A stretch of 64,000 bases of DNA from Symsagittifera roscoffensis (taxonomy: Eukaryota > Xenacoelomorpha > Acoela > Convolutidae): NCBI RefSeq assembly GCF_963678635.1, contig NC_087070.1, positions 25,042,007 to 25,106,006 of the forward strand. Reading direction: 5' to 3'. The notes beneath the pieces were generated by a model. The model did not search any database and had not been told where the DNA came from. It worked only from the letters and a program-made list of their open reading frames with translations. The position numbers and the translations under genes were made by a program. Of this stretch, positions 47,337 to 61,095 are shown in pieces (the stretch's first letter is position 1; the number at the start of each line of letters is the position of its first letter).

Positions 47337-48855
47337 GAGAGTCTCTGTGCACCACTCGACAGTATGGATGTGCACGGAAAATCTTTAGATAACACTGTAA
47401 AGCCTTCCATGAGTCATCTCATAAAAAAAAGAAAACCGCCGAGAATGCGCCATAAAGGTGTTCGAAGACGCAAATGTTCCAATGAGATGGTTTCAGAGTC
47501 CTTGGATCGGTTATTGAAAAACCATCAGGATGCGATAAATACATGGAAAGCGAAATTGAAGAGGTAACTACTCTAACGAAAAAAAGTTTCCAAATTAGCT
47601 AAAATGTCACCACAAAATGCGCACTCCTGCTACAGAAAAGGAATGCAAAATAGATTTATCTTCATAACCAGAACAACTTCTTTAAGAGAATGGAAATTGA
47701 AAAAAAAACGTGAGAACGTAAGACAGCAGCTACTTCCTAGTATTACTGGTAATAACCATATAACCGCAGAAGATCGAAACTTTCTTGCACTACCACTAGG
47801 AATGGGAGAATTCGACATCACCAGTAACACGGACTTTTCCGGAAATTGTTTGTGGTAAACGAGCTTTTGGTGATCCGTTAGAAAACAGCGATCCAGAAAT
47901 AGCAGAAAAATCAAAACTGAGAGTCAGATCAAAACTTTAATTTGAAGCGGCTAAAGTTATGGAAAGTTACTCATCAGACAAATATACGAATTTTTCTGGC
48001 AAAACATTTCTTGCGTTAAACCCTTAGGAAACTACAATTTTTCCCTCAAGAAATCAGATTATGAAGATACATGCCCATTTGTACAACCGTGTACACTGAC
48101 TCACTCTCTACACTTTCCTAAAGATGGATAAACTCATCTACGACATAATGAAATTTTTGATATCTTCGCGAAACTCCTGGAAAATGATCTTGGGATAGAG
48201 CCAAAACTTCAATCACTGGAAGGCGAAAGCTTCCACAACAAAACAACCACTACTGAAAATGACGCCCGACTTGACATCAAAGCAAATGGATACTGGGCAG
48301 GCCGATTCAGTAAAACTTTTTCGCTGTAAAAACTTTCAATCTCAATGACAAATCCTGCCCTTGAACCATAACTGACGCCTACAATTATCATAAGATGGTC
48401 AAAACAAAAAAAAATACCAGAAAATGTTCCTGGATGTGGAGAAAATCAACTTTTTTCCACTAATTTTTGCGTGTAGTGGATGAGCAGCACCAGGTTTTTC
48501 CAAAGCGCCCAGAAATTATAGAAAATAGGTGAAAAACGGAATGAAACATATCCGACAAAATAAACTTATTAAGAACCAAAACTTTTTTTTGCAATTCTGA
48601 AGAGTGCAATTGTCTATCTCAGGAGGTGCGAAAACGTAAAAACGTAAAAAACAACTCCACCAGTTGTATAATCGAGGAGCGTAGATTTTAATTGACGTAT
48701 CTCTGGATGCTTTAAAATTTGTCTTATTCCTAAAATTTTGCCGATGTATTTGTAAACAGTTGAAAAGGTCATATGCAACAGGTTTACGGACCGTCGCATG
48801 ACGGAAATGCCTGTGTTTTTTAATCAATTTTTAAAGTTTTTGGAGAAACAGTTTT
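47337..48855 (+). mobile_element. RT retroelement fossil, partial copy 3
   Basis: Identical to 33,692-35,210: basic frame from 47,364, the LPLGMGEFDITSN frame at 47,604-47,858 and the RHNEIFDIFAKLL block near 48,130. Its left edge is the duplication junction and not an element end. Confidence 0.75.
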
Positions 48856-49414
48856 GGAGATTAAAAGAATATCACTACGCGTAGTTAATAGAGATATACA
48901 TTCGACTGTCAATACTTTTGTGCTAGAAGAATAAAAAAATTGCAACAAGGGTTCACTCACGTCACATATGAAGTTATGAAGAAAAGGCCCTATGATCTCT
49001 TGTGCTTTTGTACCTCAATCGGTCGCAGCCAATTAGAATCTTTGAAAATTTCCATTTGCACCCAAAGTGATTGAGACTTCTTTCATATGATATGACGAAT
49101 TGCACATACTCTCCGGATTCTAGGTTGTTTTCATCATTGTGAGTATCGTCTCTGTCAGTGGGCCTCCAGAATCAAGAAATTGAGAAACAGTGCCAGAGGT
49201 CATAAACAGAAAATCGCTCCTGATGAAAATTTTATCTAGCCCCAAATATCACGGCGGTATAGAATTGTCAAGCTGATACCGAACAGCAAGTCATATTCGG
49301 CATCCATCTGCTTATGTATCTGACTTTAGAAGTCAGATTTTTTATTCAACTAGTTGTAATTTTTTAAATTACAATCCGTCCAATCAAACAATTGCCATGT
49401 GAGTTTTGATTTAT
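48856..49414. other. Noncoding spacer (unit 2)
   Basis: Copy of 35,211-35,769. Nothing recognised. Confidence 0.5.
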
Positions 49415-50694
49415 ATCAAATTCTCATGATAGACAACAAAAATTAAGTTTTAGGAATTGATTTGTTACCCCAGACTGTCAACCTGAATCCACACTCTAGC
49501 TCAAGTTCTCTTCTTGCCTCCAGTCTCAAGAGATCACCCATCGCCCTGGTTCGTCTTCGGAAGTAATAACTATTGGTTCCCAAGTTTTCATTTGCTAATA
49601 CGCATACATCTATTCTTTCTGCTCTTATAATCTCAAAGCCTGATTCAGTATCATCACCACCTAAGATTCTCTGTTTCGGCACTTCAGAATCTCTGTATCT
49701 ACTTTAAATTCTCTGTTCAAGATAGATTCTTGGTTTAATTCTCTGTTGAAGACCTATCTTAAAACATCGGAAAACCTAGACCCTATCTTAATACATAGCC
49801 AGGGGTTCCGCAAACCTAATCCTTATCCTAAAACATCAAAGACCACTGTCACCCTCCTGATTGCCTCGGTCAGAAACTATTTCAAAATTACGTTTTGCGG
49901 GGGGATCGAAATATCATTATTTTGACCTGAAAAACGGTCTGTGAATGGTCGGTTTTTTTGAAAAACGGAATATGAATATTAATGTAGATAGTATAAGTAG
50001 TAAAACTTATTAATCCTCCGGATCAGTTCAATATCCGAATTAAGTTGCTTGAATCGGAATTTTGCAACTCGATGAGGGGTCACTTCAGAGCAGTCACTTA
50101 CATGCTCACCACACAATGATATCGTACTTTCTGTAGCGAAAGTGATAAAAATTTATGTAACAATACCCAACAGTCGATCGTTGCTTTCAATGCTCCTTGC
50201 ACAGGTTGATTGGTCTTCTTCTTCAATCACTTGACCCTTCCGGATTGCTTGAAAGTTAGCATTTACATGCTGAAATACCCAAATTCTCCTACATTACAGA
50301 TACAGAAAAAGCCAGTACAATTCGATTGGTACAATCAAACTTGATTGTTATAAAAGAAAAAATGTAACAATAGCAAACGTGAAAGTCTCATCGTATCTTG
50401 CTAGGGAAGGTTGTTCTTCTGAATATAAACTTTTACTATTTTTACTTTTTTCGGTTAGATTTTTTGGTTTTTTCTTGGTAAAATACTAGTTTTTGCGGTC
50501 TTGTATGTCTTTAGTTGACTTTGGTCATATACAGCTGAAAGATCGAAAACACTTCCGGGACATCATCCTTCACGATACAAGAATTTTTGGCGTTAATTAG
50601 GTTAAAAAGCTAAATGAGTGAATCCGGAAATTTTTGGACCACACTTCCGGCTGTCGTTTCAAAGCTTTATTGTGAGTATCCTCTCGGCGATCAT
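49415..50694. mobile_element. Unclassified 1.28-kb insertion-like segment, second copy
   Basis: Copy of 35,770-37,049 carried along by the block duplication, including the unknown minus-strand frame. Confidence 0.5.
49443..49682 (-). CDS. Unknown open frame inside 1.28-kb segment, second copy
   Basis: Identical in translation to 35,798-36,037. Identity here says nothing about selection because the whole block is identical. Confidence 0.25.
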   Translation of the reverse strand: MPKQRILGGDDTESGFEIIRAERIDVCVLANENLGTNSYYFRRRTRAMGDLLRLEARRELELECGFRLTVWGNKSIPKT

Positions 50695-51084
50695 GATGTA
50701 CGATTAAAAATCAAGAACACCCCAAGAACAAATACCGACGGATAATAAAAACTAGTATTCTAAAACAATTGGCCGGCGTCAAAAAAGAGCTTTAAGTGCT
50801 TTTGATCGTCTCCTCCGGAGCCATTACAATATGCGTGAGTCGAAAAGTCGGAAAATATCAAAATTTCTGAAATACCACAAAAGTTTTTTGTTGTTTCACG
50901 CAACTAAAAAACCATTAGAAATTCATAAATTAGGAACAAGTAATTTAAAACGTCAATAAACATACAGTATCAGATGGTTGTGAATCAAATCATTGACATT
51001 GAGAAAAGTAACCCCGCATACAAAGATCCAAAGAAAAAAATTGATCTGATATAGGGCTACGGTTCTATTAAATCATTCTAATAA

Positions 51085-51374
51085 GCTGCATGTTTTGCCT
51101 TGGCTCTAGAAATCAAATTTTTTCAGAAAACTTGTATCAACTATGTTGCCGAGTACACAGCGGAGCTCGCAACATGTATTGCAATGGAGACGATCTGCCT
51201 GAGAAAAATAACGGCTCTGGCTTCTCTACACACCTGCTCAACATCATGCAGAATTTTTGGATGAAAAATTCAGTTCTAGGGTTGGCTGCACACCGATCTT
51301 CGAAAGCTATAAAAATATCACATATTTGTAAAGAATTCTAATTTTTCAGTGAATGTAGTTTTTCGCCTCGACTG
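51085..51374. repeat. Conserved 0.3-kb segment, copy 4
   Basis: Block duplicate of 37,440-37,730, again interrupted by the retroposon. Confidence 0.5.
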
Positions 51375-51378
51375 CTGC

Positions 51379-51379
<1 letters not shown>

Positions 51380-51410
<31 letters not shown>

Positions 51411-51668
51411 GTGGTTAAGCATCGTAGTTCCGTATGGATCTGGAGATAGGATGGCTAGTCCCACATTAGTTGTGCCAAAATTTCACAACCGCGAGGTTCT
51501 TCCAGGTCTCCAACCTGTCCGGAACTTCTTCCACTGATTAGGAGGTTTCATTGGAATCTTGTTCGCCTCGTAAAGGCACTCCTCTCGAACTGTCGTAGTT
51601 GTTGGTTAGTATTTTTTCTTTTTTCTTGGGTTTTTTGCTTAGTTTCTGTTCGAGAAGTCAGAAGTCAG
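51380..51668 (-). mobile_element. SINE-like retroposon with (AAC)n tail, block duplicate
   Basis: Copy of 37,736-38,024 with the same flanks. The tract reads GTTGTTTGTGG where the first copy reads GTTGTGTGG. Confidence 0.68.
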
Positions 51669-52844
51669 CTGCTGCTGTGCTAGGGTTGTAAAATAAGACT
51701 CCGGTTTGCTCTAGAAGAAGCGAGAGAGTCAAAGACCACTATATTCTTGCCATTCACCCAGAAACTTTACAGCGAGGGAAAAAAGAAAAATCACTATTGA
51801 CGACTGGACGAAGTTAGTACTTTATGAGCTACAAGAGAAAAGGGGTAGTGGGTAACACCCAAGTTTTAAGATGGCAAATCGATAATGCGGTCAACAACAT
51901 ATGTACTAAAAGAGGTAATAGGTTTTTCAATGTTTTAAGACAGCTTACAGATTCCCTAATGTATTAAGATTCAAAACATTTCAAAATTTAGTTTTGGCGC
52001 CCGAACTTCCAAACTAGTTTTGTTGCCCATGTTTGCCAAGAGAAGCTCTTTCAATCCACTTCTTACATTTTGAGATACGTAAAAGCGATATTTTTCCTTG
52101 AAATACTCCGGGATGATAAGTTTCAGCAGTTTCACATTATAAGTTTCAATATTTTTTTGCAACAATTGAAATTTTTTAGTTTGCTTTTTGTTTTATACCT
52201 TGTAAACCCAAAACATTTTCTTTGTTCCACTTGAAATGTAAGGGTGGAAAGCAATTGTGAAATGGAAGTATAAATGCAGAAAAATTAAAGCGAAAGCTGT
52301 ATTTAAAACCCCGAAGGGCGACGGCCGAAGCATAATCTCGCAAAACTGACAAAAAAAAAGAAATGATGAGAAGATTTCCCAATCAGTACCCTGCGAAGGT
52401 AAGTGTGCCGCAGGCTCCAGCACTGATATTTTTCTAAGTAGGCTCTGTAAGAACTTGAGCACATGTAATGAGGAACACAGTACATGTTGTTTGGTTGAGT
52501 ACAGAATCTTCCTCGCAATACAGAGTAATCACGCTGCTTTTGTACTCGTCACCAATAAACCTATAGCTACTTTCTTCAAAATTTTTGTAATTGTACCGCC
52601 AAAGAAATAAGCCAGTTTAGTATAAATTTCTGATAGACGTACAAAAAATAAAAGATTTTAATTCAGTGAAAATTTCGTTTCGCCAGAATTTTTCGGAACA
52701 TTTGAAACTTTTTTAATTTGCATTTTAATTTATACCTTGTAAAACGCAAAAATATTTTCTTTGTTTCCACTTGAAATGTAAGTGTAGAAAACATTTGTGA
52801 AATGGAAGTATAAATGCAGTAAAACCAAAGCCAATAAAGAACAC
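51669..52844. other. Noncoding spacer (unit 2)
   Basis: Copy of 38,025-39,200. Confidence 0.5.
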
Positions 52845-52919
52845 ATGGCCGAGCGGTCTAAGCTAAGGTTCAAATCTAATTCGAGTCCCCTGGCATAGGT
52901 CCGATCCCACCATGGCCAT
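52845..52919 (+). other. tRNA-Leu/Ser-like sequence, copy E
   Basis: Block duplicate of 39,201-39,275, with the same B-box change (GGTCCGATCCC). Confidence 0.5.
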
Positions 52920-53015
52920 ACGACCATTTAGTTGTTGACAGGAAAAGGGTTCGGTTGCTTTGTTTTTACTATTATTACGTAATATTTATGTAATAGTTAT
53001 GAAAAACTTAGAGCT

Positions 53016-53144
53016 CGTATAAACGTGAAACGTAAGACTAATCAATTTCGATCTTGTTTGACCTAGAAAAGACAGGTTTTTGTCTGCTAACTTTCGTGTA
53101 TGCTGTCAACTATTGCTGCCAAAAATGGCCATATATGTGCTTCA
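53016..53144 (+). repeat. LTR-like repeat fragment, block duplicate
   Basis: Copy of 39,372-39,500. Confidence 0.55.
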
Positions 53145-53148
53145 AAAA

Positions 53149-55139
53149 GTTAATAAGCTAAATCAGTGAATCCGGAAATTTATGGAACACACTTCCGGCT
53201 GTCGATTCAAAGCCTTATTGTGAGTATCCTCTCGGCGATCATGATGTAAGATTGAGAACCAAGAACGCCCCAAGAACCAATACCGACGGATAATAAAAAC
53301 TAGTAATCTAAACCAATTGGCCGGCGTCAAAAAAGAGCTTTAAGTGCTTCTCCAGAGCAATTTCAATATGCCTCTTGTAACATCGGGTCGACAAAATTGT
53401 AACTGTCTATTGGCTATCAGCCGATCCGCGCAAATTAAGTTAAGATTATGAGAAAATGGTGAGCTCCTGACTGGGACTCAGTATGCCCAGACCACAAGGT
53501 CACTGCTAAAAGTAGGGCTGGTACTTTGTTATTATTAAGTTACCTTTTTACGATTATTTTTATTTTAAGTGGGATAATTACTCAATCCATCTGAGATCGG
53601 CCGACCCTCTACCTTAACCCGTAGTTTTTTTATCCGAAAAAGAACTTTGCTGTTGAAAAACTAAATTCAGACCTTTCCAGGAGGCTAAAATTGTTAAAAT
53701 TACAGTTATCAAATACAACAAAAACAAGTCAATGACAAGCTGGATGCACTTACTGGATTTTACCTCCTAAAAATTGGCTTCATTTTGTTAAAACTTTTAT
53801 TACTTTTGAGTACAAGCCAATAGTTTTTGAAAAACATTTCTAGGACAAATCGAACCGAATCATCAAACACTCATTGAGTAGGGTAAAAACACCTGAAATT
53901 GATTGATAACTAATGTCCGCCAGCAGTTCATCCGGCAACAACAGGTGAATTGAGTGAATTTTTTTCTCGCCTTTTAGACTAACCTGCTTTTCACACTCAA
54001 TGGTTGGGTAAAAACTACATGAAGCAAAAGTTTTGGTTAAGACCAAGAATATGGAAAATATAACGATGAAATAAAACTTTGATTTGATTCATTTCAATAT
54101 GAACTAGCTCCGGAAAACAAAAAAAAACAATCTGAACGGAGCCAACTTTTGATATCAAAATTTCCCACTTGACTTTGAAACAAGAAACTATTGATCAAGG
54201 AGGCTTAATGCTCGCCAGGATAAATTTGGATGGCAACGGTTTGTCATCTCGTGTAATAATCTAAGGCTCAAATTGACAAATCAGCAACTTTAATTTGCTT
54301 CTGGCTTTCGCCTAGACTCAACAAAATGCGGAAAACATAGAAGTGCTTGCGGAAAAAAGTCAGCAAAGATGGACGTATGGGCCTATTTTGTCTGAAAATT
54401 GCCATGAAATTCTCTTCGTGTTCAACTTTGGTTGAATATTTAAGGCAAAATGCTGCCTGCACGGATGTTTTTTCTGTTTCAAAGCCACGACACCTCTACA
54501 GAACGGAAGATGAGAAGCAACCCAACCGTTTGACTCTTGTACCATGGACTGTTGATAGTCAGTTTTGGTGAGATGTATCCGTAGTTGACCAACTAATCAC
54601 AAGTAGAATAAGCGAAAGCTGTATTTAAAACCCCGAAGGGCGACGGCCGAAGCATAATCTCGCAAAACTGACAAAAAAAAGAAATGATGCGAAGGTAAGT
54701 GTGCCGCAGGCTCCAGCACTGATATTTTTCTAAGTAGGCTCTGTAAGAACTTGAGCACATGTAATGAGGAACACAGTACATGTTGTTTGGTTGAGTACAG
54801 AATCTCCCTCGCAATACAGAGTAATCACGCTGCTTTTGTACACGTCACCAATAAACCTATAACTACTTTCTTCAAAAATTTGGAATTGTACCGCCAAAGA
54901 AATAAGCCAGTTTAGTATAAATCTCTGATAGACGTACAAAAAATAAAATATTTTAATTCAGTGAAAATTTCGTTTCGCCAGAATTTTTCGGAACATTTGA
55001 AACTTTTTTAATTTGCATTTTAATTTATACCTTATAAAACGCGAAAATATTTTCTTTGTTTCCACTTGAAATGTAAGTGTAGAAAACATTTGTGAAATGG
55101 AAGTATAAATGCTGTAAAACCAAAGCCAATAAAGAATAC
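53149..55139. other. Noncoding spacer (unit 2)
   Basis: Copy of 39,505-41,495. The first unit of the 1.85-kb duplication begins inside it at 54,205. Confidence 0.5.
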
Positions 55140-55214
55140 ATGGCCGAGCGGTCTAAGCTAAGGTTCAAATCTAATTCGAGTCCCCTGGCATAGGTCCGAG
55201 CCCACCATGGCCAT
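55140..55214 (+). other. tRNA-Leu/Ser-like sequence, copy F
   Basis: Block duplicate of 41,496-41,570. Confidence 0.55.
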
Positions 55215-55348
55215 ACGACTATTTAGTTGTTGACAGGGAAAGGTTTCGGTTGCTTTGCTTTTACTATCATTACGTAATATTTATGTAATAGTTATGTAAA
55301 ATTTTCACAATTATTACGTAATAATTTACCGAGCTCTTATACCGAGCT

Positions 55349-56055
55349 CGTATAAACGTGAAACGTAAAACTAATCAATTTCGATCTTGTCTGACCTCGA
55401 AAAGACAGGTTTTTGTCTGCTAGCTTTGGTGTATGCTGTCAACTATTGCTGCTATAAATGGATAGCTTAATAATTGATATATGTGCTTCGAAACGTCATT
55501 TTTTCTACGTAAAATTTCCAAAATTTACGATAAATTTGTTTACTGTATTTATCCGATGATTTACAGTTCAATAAAAATCAGAACCAGTTTTGTCAATCAA
55601 CCCGATCTACCTTAGACCCGAATGGCAAAATTGAGTTAGAAATATGGTCCACCGACAAAATTGACGAAAATCAGATCGTTGGAACTATCAATTAGCCGAA
55701 AATTGTCATTCAACCAAAGGCGAACCGGACATTGAACCTTGTAGATAAAAGCAAACCAGACTGATATAAAAATTGACGATTGTAGCATGAATACGAACAT
55801 TAGCCATTTGACTAATCGGACGAAATTGACCACAAGAACGCTCAAGATACTCAAAAAAGCAAATGACTTGGCAGACCCAATGAGATAAGATCAGCCGATG
55901 GAGTCAAGTTATCCGGAGGTTTTATGATCCCCACTATTGGATCTTCAACGATACAGCCGAGACTCATTTTTTAACAAACCATTGAGCTCCAAACGGAAGT
56001 TGTGAGGTCTTTTCAAGTGTCCAGTGAGAGGCCATTTCAGGTGTCCGTGAGAGGC
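55349..56055 (+). mobile_element. BEL/Pao fossil, truncated 5' piece (copy D)
   Basis: LTR-like repeat plus about 0.4 kb of internal sequence, ended by the 1.85-kb duplication junction. No pol motif remains in this piece; assignment rests on identity with the longer copy beginning at 57,201. Confidence 0.7.
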
Positions 56056-57907
56056 TTAATGCTCACCAGGATAAATTCGGATGGCAACTATTTTGTCATC
56101 TCGTGTAATAATTTAAGGCTCAAATTGACAAATCAGCAACTTTAATTTGCTTCTGGATTTCGCCTAGACTCAACAAAATGCGGAAAACATAGAAGTGCTT
56201 GCGGAAAAAAGTCAGCAAAGATGGACGTATGGGCCTATTTTGTCTGAAAATTGCCATGAAATTCTCTTCGTGTTCAACTTTGGTTGAATATTTAAGGCAA
56301 AATGCTGCCTGCACGGATGTTTTTTCTGTTTCAAAGCCACGACACCTCTACAGAACGGAAGATGAGAAGCAACCCAACCGTTTGACTCTTGTACCATGGA
56401 CTGTTGATAGTCAGTTTTGGTGAGATGTATCCGTAGTTGACCAACTAATCACAAGTAGAATAAGCGAAAGCTGTATTTAAAACCCCGAAGGGCGACGGCC
56501 GAAGCATAATCTCGCAAAACTGACAAAAAAAAGAAATGATGCGAAGGTAAGTGTGCCGCAGGCTCCAGCACTGATATTTTTCTAAGTAGGCTCTGTAAGA
56601 ACTTGAGCACATGTAATGAGGAACACAGTACATGTTGTTTGGTTGAGTACAGAATCTCCCTCGCAATACAGAGTAATCACGCTGCTTTTGTACACGTCAC
56701 CAATAAACCTATAACTACTTTCTTCAAAAATTTGGAATTGTACCGCCAAAGAAATAAGCCAGTTTAGTATAAATCTCTGATAGACGTACAAAAAATAAAA
56801 TATTTTAATTCAGTGAAAATTTCGTTTCGCCAGAATTTTTCGGAACATTTGAAACTTTTTTAATTTGCATTTTAATTTATACCTTATAAAACGCGAAAAT
56901 ATTTTCTTTGTTTCCACTTGAAATGTAAGTGTAGAAAACATTTGTGAAATGGAAGTATAAATGCTGTAAAACCAAAGCCAATAAAGAATACATGGCCGAG
57001 CGGTCTAAGCTAAGGTTCAAATCTAATTCGAGTCCCCTGGCATAGGTCCGAGCCCACCATGGCCATACGACTATTTAGTTGTTGACAGGGAAAGGTTTCG
57101 GTTGCTTTGCTTTTACTATCATTACGTAATATTTATGTAATAGTTATGTAAAATTTTCACAATTATTACGTAATAATTTACCGAGCTCTTATACCGAGCT
57201 CGTATAAACGTGAAACGTAAAACTAATCAATTTCGATCTTGTCTGACCTCGAAAAGACAGGTTTTTGTCTGCTAGCTTTGGTGTATGCTGTCAACTATTG
57301 CTGCTATAAATGGATAGCTTAATAATTGATATATGTGCTTCGAAACGTCATTTTTTCTACGTAAAATTTCCAAAATTTACGATAAATTTGTTTACTGTAT
57401 TTATCCGATGATTTACAGTTCAATAAAAATCAGAACCAGTTTTGTCAATCAACCCGATCTACCTTAGACCCGAATGGCAAAATTGAGTTAGAAATATGGT
57501 CCACCGACAAAATTGACGAAAATCAGATCGTTGGAACTATCAATTAGCCGAAAATTGTCATTCAACCAAAGGCGAACCGGACATTGAACCTTGTAGATAA
57601 AAGCAAACCAGACTGATATAAAAATTGACGATTGTAGCATGAATACGAACATTAGCCATTTGACTAATCGGACGAAATTGACCACAAGAACGCTCAAGAT
57701 ACTCAAAAAAGCAAATGACTTGGCAGACCCAATGAGATAAGATCAGCCGATGGAGTCAAGTTATCCGGAGGTTTTATGATCCCCACTATTGGATCTTCAA
57801 CGATACAGCCGAGACTCATTTTTTAACAAACCATTGAGCTCCAAACGGAAGTTGTGAGGTCTTTTCAAGTGTCCAGTGAGAGGCCATTTCAGGTGTCCGT
57901 GAGAGGC
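56056..57907. repeat. 1.85-kb tandem duplication, second unit
   Basis: Repeats 54,205-56,055. The first 115 bases or so carry about six differences; beyond about 56,170 the sampled sequence is identical to the first unit. Confidence 0.92.
56992..57066 (+). other. tRNA-Leu/Ser-like sequence, copy G
   Basis: Duplicate of 55,140-55,214 through the 1.85-kb tandem duplication. Confidence 0.55.
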
Positions 57908-59956
57908 CTTTTCGGTTGTCCAGAAGGACGCTGTTTCAGGTGTTCAGTGAGAGGCCTTTTCAGGTGTCGAAACCCTTGTATGGAAGTAGACTGTGATGTG
58001 AATGCTTTAAGTTCGATGCTGCGAGGAAAATAAGGAGTCACGAGAGTGAATTTTTAAAAAACTTGTAAGCCTGTAACTTGTCAAAACAGTAGTCTTTTCT
58101 CAAAAAAAGTTGTTGTGCTAATTTAAATTTCGATGAGTTTCATTATTATTGGTTGTTTTTATTTTAATATTGCCAACGGTGCTTAATGTTGATATTCATT
58201 GGATTCGTTCTTACACGAAAAATAGCCACTGATTAAACCAAAAAAAGCACAAAAAAAAACGAATTATAAATTCCAAAAAAAAAGAAACCCAAAAACTTTA
58301 GTCAAAGCTAAACTTTTGGTTGAAACTGGACATATATAGTCAACTCTCAATAACCGGAACCCAAACCGACCCAAAAGACAATTTTTTGGCAAAAAAGAAA
58401 GGTTCCCAAATGTATAAGTTTTGTTGCCAACGTGATCGAAATCAGAAAAACAAAAAAAAATGGAACATTTTTTTCGCGAATTTTTCAAAAAAAAAAGGAA
58501 AAACATGCAAAATTTTTCAAAAAAAATGTGATAAACAGCCAGAAGAACCTATGCGTGGTATAACTTATCTTTTTGGTTGACCCGTAGCCTCACAATATTA
58601 TTAAGTCAATCTCTTTGAGTTTCTTTTAATTCCGGTTTCTTCCGCGAAGGTGTTGGATTTTAAAAATCTAATCGACTTGATTGCACGTCTCCATTTGAAG
58701 GAAATTTGGAGAATCAGTGGTAAACAGTGGGATGACCTGTTTTGAGAAAACTTGACTGAAACTTTCCTCAGATGGCTTTCCGGTCTACCTATCTTAGGTC
58801 AGCTAACAATTCCGCGCTGAAATTATCCACCTGCAGTTGACAAAATTGAAATAAATATTTTTGGGGGTAGTTCGCAAGATGTCTTTTGTGCAGTTGGATA
58901 TCTTCGCGCGCACTTTAGAAACTCAAAAGAACAAACTCTCCTCCATTGTGCGTAAGGCGCCAGTGGCGCCAATGAAGGCTATGTTTGTCCCTAAACTAGA
59001 ATTGCAAGCTGTCTCATTGGCCACACGCCTCAAAGAGGCTATCATTGAAGCACTTACCATGCCAATAAACGATGCCCTCATGTGGACAGAGAGCAGCATC
59101 GCACTCCAGTGGCTCCACTTGTCATCGAAGCAGCCAGTTTTTGTCGGAAACCGAGTGGGCGAAATTCTGCATCACCGGAAACAATCCCGCAGACACGGCA
59201 CCCGAGGTATTGCCGCCGAAGCTTTAAAAGGCAGCAGCTTGAACCAAAGTCCAAGCTTCTTAAGAACCCGTGACTGGCGTTTCTGTCCGAATGCTGAGGC
59301 TCGAAGCTCCCGTTGACGATGTTATTGATACCGCATCAAATTTCGTCAGCAACCAAACCCATCATCAATTGGCCTCGATACAGCTCGTATGTTAAGATGA
59401 TACCCACCGTAGCATTCATCCTCGGATGAAATCTTAAGTTCCGTCACTAACGTGAAGTAAAACTTGGAATTTTCAAACCTTTGGAGCTCGAAAATGCAAA
59501 AATGAAACTTAAGCTTCTTTCAAAAAAGGATGCATTCGCGTCAGAATTCAATTTTCTAATTTCTGAGAAACAAGTAAAGAATTTAAGCTCCATTGCAACA
59601 TTCTCTCCCTTATTGGTGCTGGTGGTTTCTCCGGTCCACGGGCCTCAAAAGCCGTCTTTCTGAAATCGTATAAACACAAAACGTAAAAACAATCGATTTC
59701 GTTGTGGCCTGAATTCTAAAAAAAAACAGGTTTTTGATTGAAGACTTTTGTGTTTGCTGTCAACTATTGCTGCAAAAAATTTGTTAGATTACTAATTAAC
59801 ATACGTGCTTCAAAAAGCCATTTTTGATACGTAAAATTAACGAAATTACGACAAACTTGCTTACTGTTTTTATCCGATGATTTACGTTTCAATAAACGTC
59901 AGAACCAGTTTTGTGTCAATCAACCCGATCTATCTTAAATTCGAACGAGCCAACTG
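57201..59956 (+). mobile_element. BEL/Pao LTR retrotransposon fossil with both LTR-like repeats, copy E
   Basis: Block duplicate of 41,705-44,460: LTR-like repeats at 57,201 and 59,667, BEL RNase H frame 58,861-59,316 with PKLELQAVSLATRLKEA and FVGNRVGEIL. Fossil, broken in several places. Confidence 0.87.
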
Positions 59957-61095
59957 AGGAAAAAATCTTCTTTGAATGGAAAAATTTCAGACGGCAATTT
60001 TCTAATAAAAATGAAGGTTCAATTAAAACTTGCGAAAGTGAGAAAAAAAAATTAAAAATTTATTTCAACCTTTTTAATCCCCACAGGCTATCTGAGGAAT
60101 ATTGAAAAAGAATATTGAAAAAGCAGGTAATTTGTTCCACTCCATGGTATATTTGGCGATATTTGTCAGCTCCATACATTTTAAATCCCACTTAATCTCT
60201 TATTCCCCAGGTTATGTCCCTTCTACTATTTAATTTTTCTTTAATTAATTACCTTTTTCCCATAACTATTTTACCGTTATTCGACAGTTGCATTGAAGCA
60301 GTTCACCAGGATTTAACCAATAGTACAATGCACTCATGTGTGATTAAAATTTCAAATTTGAAAAAAAATCATCCAATCGAAAATGCATGAAAATTTCTCT
60401 GAAAACTTGCAAAAACTGTATAAAATTAATTTAATCATCATTTTGCATCAAGTTTCAATTTTAAACTATAAAACATATTTGTTTGATCTTATTCCTTGCT
60501 ACAATTAACTGGCAAACGTTCTCTTTTTGAAAAAAATACGGAGATAAATAGTTAAATTACATTGATAAATAATTGCTCACTGCATCGTATAATAAACTCA
60601 GTCACAAAAAAGTACCTTTATTACTATAAAATTGCTCAGATACATAAAAATACCTGCTAAATTTAAACATGCACGTCTTGAATATTAGTCAAGTTCCTCC
60701 AAAGGAACCGAAAACGAAGAAATGCCGAATGAGTTTCGTAAAAACAACACAAATTATCCGTTTTTTTTTGGTAATTTTGGTGGAAACTTTGTCTATACTT
60801 TTTTTTGCTTAAAAAAAGCAATTTGACGGTTTTCTTATCAGTAAAAAATTTTGTCCAATCAAGCAATCATCACCCAATTCTCTTCTCTATCATTGCTTGG
60901 AGGTAGTTATTGCATTAATTTTCTTTGGTAGGTGAGGGATGTTATCACCTAGACATTATGATCCAATAAACTCAAATCTAAATTCAGGAATTCTTTCAAA
61001 AAATTGTAAAAACGACAAATTATACATTTTTTCTGCAATTGTTGCTTGATTTACATCTAAAAACAAAATATTTATCAATTGATAGTACATTTTGA
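59957..61095. other. AT-rich noncoding spacer (unit 2)
   Basis: Copy of 44,461-45,600. No gene supported. Confidence 0.5.

Larger units (their letters stand above)
54205..56055. repeat. 1.85-kb tandem duplication, first unit
   Basis: Begins after GGAGGC and ends at GTGAGAGGC in the minisatellite. Five bases (GAGGC) are shared at the two breakpoints. Contains spacer, tRNA-like sequence, LTR-like repeat and the start of the BEL remnant. Confidence 0.92.

Noticed and set aside
51349-51537. Poly-cysteine protein frame
   Set aside because: It is a translation of the (GTT)n tail of the retroposon in one frame, and in the sister copy the tract reads differently.
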